Assembly (NCBI GenBank): GCA_017302775.1
Contig: JAFLDC010000157.1
Location: 1-6,504 of the forward strand
Source of the DNA: Sphingomonadales bacterium
GTDB taxonomy: Bacteria > Pseudomonadota > Alphaproteobacteria > Sphingomonadales > Sphingomonadaceae
DNA length: 6,504 nucleotides
Direction of reading: 5' to 3'
How positions within the stretch are numbered: position 1 is the stretch's first letter; each line of letters begins with the position of its first letter. The notes under the pieces are model-generated. The model was not told where the DNA came from. It made no database searches and worked only from the letters and a program-made list of their open reading frames with translations. Of this stretch, positions 3,827-6,504 are shown piece after piece. The translations under genes and the position numbers were made by a program.

Positions 3827-6504
3827 TTAGAAGTCGAGCGTCACACCGGCATAGACGTAACGACCCAGCGAATCGTAGACCTGGGCCCACGAGTTGCCGT
3901 TGCACGGACCAGCCGGGCAAGCCGCGCCAGCGGTGAGCGGCGGGGTCTTGTCGAGGATGTTGTTGGCACCAAGGCGGAACTTGAAGTTGTCACCCACGTC
4001 TGCCGACAGCGACAGGTCGAAGTAGCTGACCGCAGGGATCCGCAGGTTAGCCGGCTGCGTCGTGCCAGCCAGGTTCGGGTTGGTGCTCGACCGATCCTGA
4101 CGGACCGGATCGAAGTAACGCCAGCGGACCGACAGTCCGATGCCCGACTTGGTTTCAAGGCCAACGCGCATCTGGTGACGCCACTTCGGAGTCGGCGTGC
4201 CGCACAGCGCACCGTGATAGCCGACGCAATCGACCGGAACGGTGATACCGTCATAGGTCTCCAGCTTGTCGAGCCAGGTGCCGACGAAGCTGACGTTCAT
4301 GCGGCCCAGGCCACCGAGCTGGCGGCTGTAGTTGGCCGCAACGTCGATACCCTTGGTCTTGGCATAACCGATGTTCTGCGAGGTGTTGACGATGTAGCCG
4401 TTGTTGGTGCGCCACAGCGAACCCGACGAGTCGCGGTGGACCAGGTTGCAGAAGAACGGATCCGAAGTGTTGGTGCACTGGGTGACGATGGTGTCAGCCC
4501 CGATGCCCTGGATCGCATTCTCAACCTTGATGTTGAACCAGTCGACGCTCAGCGAGAAACCAGGAACGAAGCCCGGCTGCAGGATAACACCAACAGTCCA
4601 CGTGTCAGCAACTTCAGGCTGCAGGTTGGGGTTACCGCCCTGCAGGCCGTTGTACTGACCGGCCGGATTCGGCGTGACCACCTGACCGGCAACCAGACCC
4701 TGAGCGATACAGCCCGGATCGCCCGCGCGGCCCGAACCGCCCGAACCGATCACGAAACCGGCGCACGGATCGTCCGTCCCGTCGAGCGAAACCAGCTGCG
4801 GAGCGAAGAAGTCCTGCAGCGTGGGAGCGCGAACGGCACGGTTGTAGCCACCGCGGAAGCGGATATCGCGGATCGGGGCGAATTCGCCTTCGATCTTGTA
4901 AGTGTCGGTCTTGAACGAACCGCCACCCTTCACGTCATACGACGAGTGACGATAACCACCGGTCAGGGTCAGGTCATAGACGAAGCTTTCCTGAACCAGC
5001 GGTGCGCGCAGTTCGCCGAAGATTTCCTTCACGTCGAACGCACCAGCCACCGACGGCGTAGCGCCGCCCTGGCCAGCGAGGTCGCCGGTCTGGAACGAGC
5101 TGTCCGCCACGAAGTCGAGGGTCGCCTTGCGGTATTCGACACCAAGCGCGATGCCGAAGCCTTCCTGGGCGGCCGGGCTCTTGAGGCCGTAGGCGCCAAG
5201 GTCACCGGTCAATGCCGCACTGGCGACCTGTTCGGTGTTGATACCCTTGGCAATGCCCGGAACCTGAACGTAGTTCAGCGCGGCCTGGGTGACCGTACCG
5301 GTGCCCCAGATATCCCAGGGAACGCAGTTCGGGTCCGTACCGTCGAGGACCGAGCGGCAAACCGGAGCGCCGCCGACAGGGTTGGTGACAACGTCGAGCG
5401 CACGGGTGATCCGGGTGACCGAGAAGTCGTTCTTGTAGATCTGGCGGTAGATGGTGCGACCGTACTGGTAGTACATGTCGTACGACCAGACATCGCCCAG
5501 ATCGCCCTTCAACCCGATCAAACCACGATAGTTGGTGTGCTGCAGATCGTCCTGACGCGGACCGCCTTCGACGTTACGACGCAGGATCTGCGCAAAGCCG
5601 CGGTTGTAGCTGTTGCCCAGCGCATCGGTGAACACGAATGCGGTGCCACCGCTGTTGCCGACGGTGGCAAACGGATCGGCCGGGTCGGTCAGCAGGTTGC
5701 TCGGAGCGCACAGGATTGCCGCCTGCGCAGCACCCAGCAGCGGGTTGTCGCAGTTGATCGACAGGGTGTTGCCGAAGTTACCCGAAGGGGCGATCTGGGC
5801 AACGGTGCGGTCGTCCATGAACATGAACTCAAGATACGGCTTCAGCGACTCGCTGACTTCGTATTCCGCGAACACGCCGGCGGTGTAACGCTCGTCCGGA
5901 CGCTGGAAGTAGTTCAGCGGACCGAAGTTGTACGGGGTGAAGCCAGCGGGGAGCGTGCGGCCAGCACCGATCTGGTAGGTCGACGAGCTACCGTCGAACA
6001 CGGTCCCGTTGGCCGAGGTGGCCGAACCACCGCAGGTGTACAGAACGTTGTTGGCAGCGACCTGTGCGGTGGTGCGCGCGGTCAGCGAGCAAGCCGAGTA
6101 GTCGCGGTCGCGCTGCAGCACCGGGTTGACCTTGCGGTAACCGGCATAGGCGCTGATGTGGCCGCGGCCATCGTCGAAGCTGGTGCCGAAAGCGACAGTC
6201 GCGTCAACCGCGCCGCCATCCGTAACCATGCCGCGCGGAATGGCATAACCGCGTGCACCGAGCGGGCCGGTGATCTGGGTGCCAGCATCATTGTTGTGGT
6301 TGTAGAAGCTGTACTGGCCATCGATGCGGAAGCCTTCGAACTTCGTGTCCATCACGAAGTTGACAACGCCCGAAACGGCGTCAGCGCCGTAAACCGACGA
6401 AGCACCACCGGTCAGCACGTCAATGCGCTTGACCATGGCACCCGGGATCACGTTGATGTCAGCAGCCGAAGTGCTGGGATCACCAGGACCGAGGCGACGA
6501 CCGT
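3827..6504 (-). CDS. TonB-dependent outer-membrane receptor, N-terminus outside window
   Basis: A TonB-dependent receptor of the outer membrane, which binds a ligand at the surface and imports it with energy from TonB-ExbB-ExbD. 891 residues are visible up to the TAA at 3827. The reading frame stays open to the window edge, so the signal peptide, TonB box and first part of the plug are missing; the GTG at 6451 inside the plug is not the start. The visible plug part reads NGRRLGPGDPST, then DINVIPGAMVKRIDVLTGG and the signature SSVYGADAVSGVVNF. The barrel follows, with family text FRGGYNRAVRAPTLQDFF and GGNPNLQPEVADTWTVG, NNILDKTPP near the end, and a terminal Phe (VTLDF) as needed for BAM-assisted insertion. 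All 14 visible cysteines come as seven close pairs, probably loop disulfides. The ligand cannot be told from sequence; plant- or polymer-derived compounds, siderophores and peptides are all possible. A strong terminator follows, then the two TPR enzymes on the same strand. Confidence 0.95.
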   Translation of the reverse strand, partial: GRRLGPGDPSTSAADINVIPGAMVKRIDVLTGGASSVYGADAVSGVVNFVMDTKFEGFRIDGQYSFYNHNNDAGTQITGPLGARGYAIPRGMVTDGGAVDATVAFGTSFDDGRGHISAYAGYRKVNPVLQRDRDYSACSLTARTTAQVAANNVLYTCGGSATSANGTVFDGSSSTYQIGAGRTLPAGFTPYNFGPLNYFQRPDERYTAGVFAEYEVSESLKPYLEFMFMDDRTVAQIAPSGNFGNTLSINCDNPLLGAAQAAILCAPSNLLTDPADPFATVGNSGGTAFVFTDALGNSYNRGFAQILRRNVEGGPRQDDLQHTNYRGLIGLKGDLGDVWSYDMYYQYGRTIYRQIYKNDFSVTRITRALDVVTNPVGGAPVCRSVLDGTDPNCVPWDIWGTGTVTQAALNYVQVPGIAKGINTEQVASAALTGDLGAYGLKSPAAQEGFGIALGVEYRKATLDFVADSSFQTGDLAGQGGATPSVAGAFDVKEIFGELRAPLVQESFVYDLTLTGGYRHSSYDVKGGGSFKTDTYKIEGEFAPIRDIRFRGGYNRAVRAPTLQDFFAPQLVSLDGTDDPCAGFVIGSGGSGRAGDPGCIAQGLVAGQVVTPNPAGQYNGLQGGNPNLQPEVADTWTVGVILQPGFVPGFSLSVDWFNIKVENAIQGIGADTIVTQCTNTSDPFFCNLVHRDSSGSLWRTNNGYIVNTSQNIGYAKTKGIDVAANYSRQLGGLGRMNVSFVGTWLDKLETYDGITVPVDCVGYHGALCGTPTPKWRHQMRVGLETKSGIGLSVRWRYFDPVRQDRSSTNPNLAGTTQPANLRIPAVSYFDLSLSADVGDNFKFRLGANNILDKTPPLTAGAACPAGPCNGNSWAQVYDSLGRYVYAGVTLDF

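Noticed and set aside
4725..4746. Short tandem repeat of CCCGAACCG type in the receptor
   Set aside because: It only encodes a Gly-Ser-rich loop (GSGGSG) between a pair of cysteines and has too few copies to be a functional repeat.
6449..6451. GTG as the start codon of the TonB receptor
   Set aside because: It lies within the plug domain. The frame continues upstream to the window edge with typical plug text (NGRRLGPGDPST...ADIN), so the gene is cut by the window and not started here.

Overview
The window looks like a gene-dense stretch of an alphaproteobacterial chromosome, most probably from the Sphingomonadales (Sphingomonas, Novosphingobium or Erythrobacter type). The reasons are high GC, a TonB-dependent receptor with the wording typical of that order (plug text ending GGASSVYGADAVSGVVNF, barrel text GGNPNLQPE and a terminal VTLDF), and a small exported two-cysteine protein of a kind I recall from the same bacteria. 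This placement comes from memory of family features, not from a search.

Layout. Positions 1-88 hold a leader with a possible weak promoter and a clear ribosome binding site. Positions 89-358 (+) encode a small secreted protein of unknown function. Only four bases separate its stop codon from that of the next gene, which converges on it, and a perfect 10-bp inverted repeat spans both stop codons. Everything else is on the minus strand and, read in its own direction, runs: a TonB-dependent outer-membrane receptor (3827-6504, N-terminus outside the window); a strong UUCG-capped intrinsic terminator (3761-3797); a TPR protein with a C-terminal 2OG-Fe(II) dioxygenase-like domain (2213-3727); and a TPR protein with a C-terminal PAPS-dependent sulfotransferase domain (363-2216). 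The last two overlap by four bases (ATGA) and are almost certainly one translationally coupled unit.

How the genes may work together. The receptor imports a ligand through the outer membrane using TonB energy. The two TPR enzymes have no signal peptide and should act in the cytoplasm. They share an architecture: N-terminal TPR-like helical repeats, which normally bind protein or peptide, followed by a tailoring domain (hydroxylation-type in one, sulfation in the other). The most interesting reading is a two-enzyme protein or peptide modification module next to a TonB receptor, with the terminator keeping enzyme levels below receptor levels. No peptide precursor gene is visible, so the substrate is unknown. 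The receptor itself, a neighbour outside the window, or a small molecule are all possible.

No tRNA, rRNA, CRISPR array, insertion sequence or integrase was seen. The only stretch without a gene longer than a few bases, apart from 1-88, is 3728-3826, which holds the terminator and the ribosome binding site of the dioxygenase gene.
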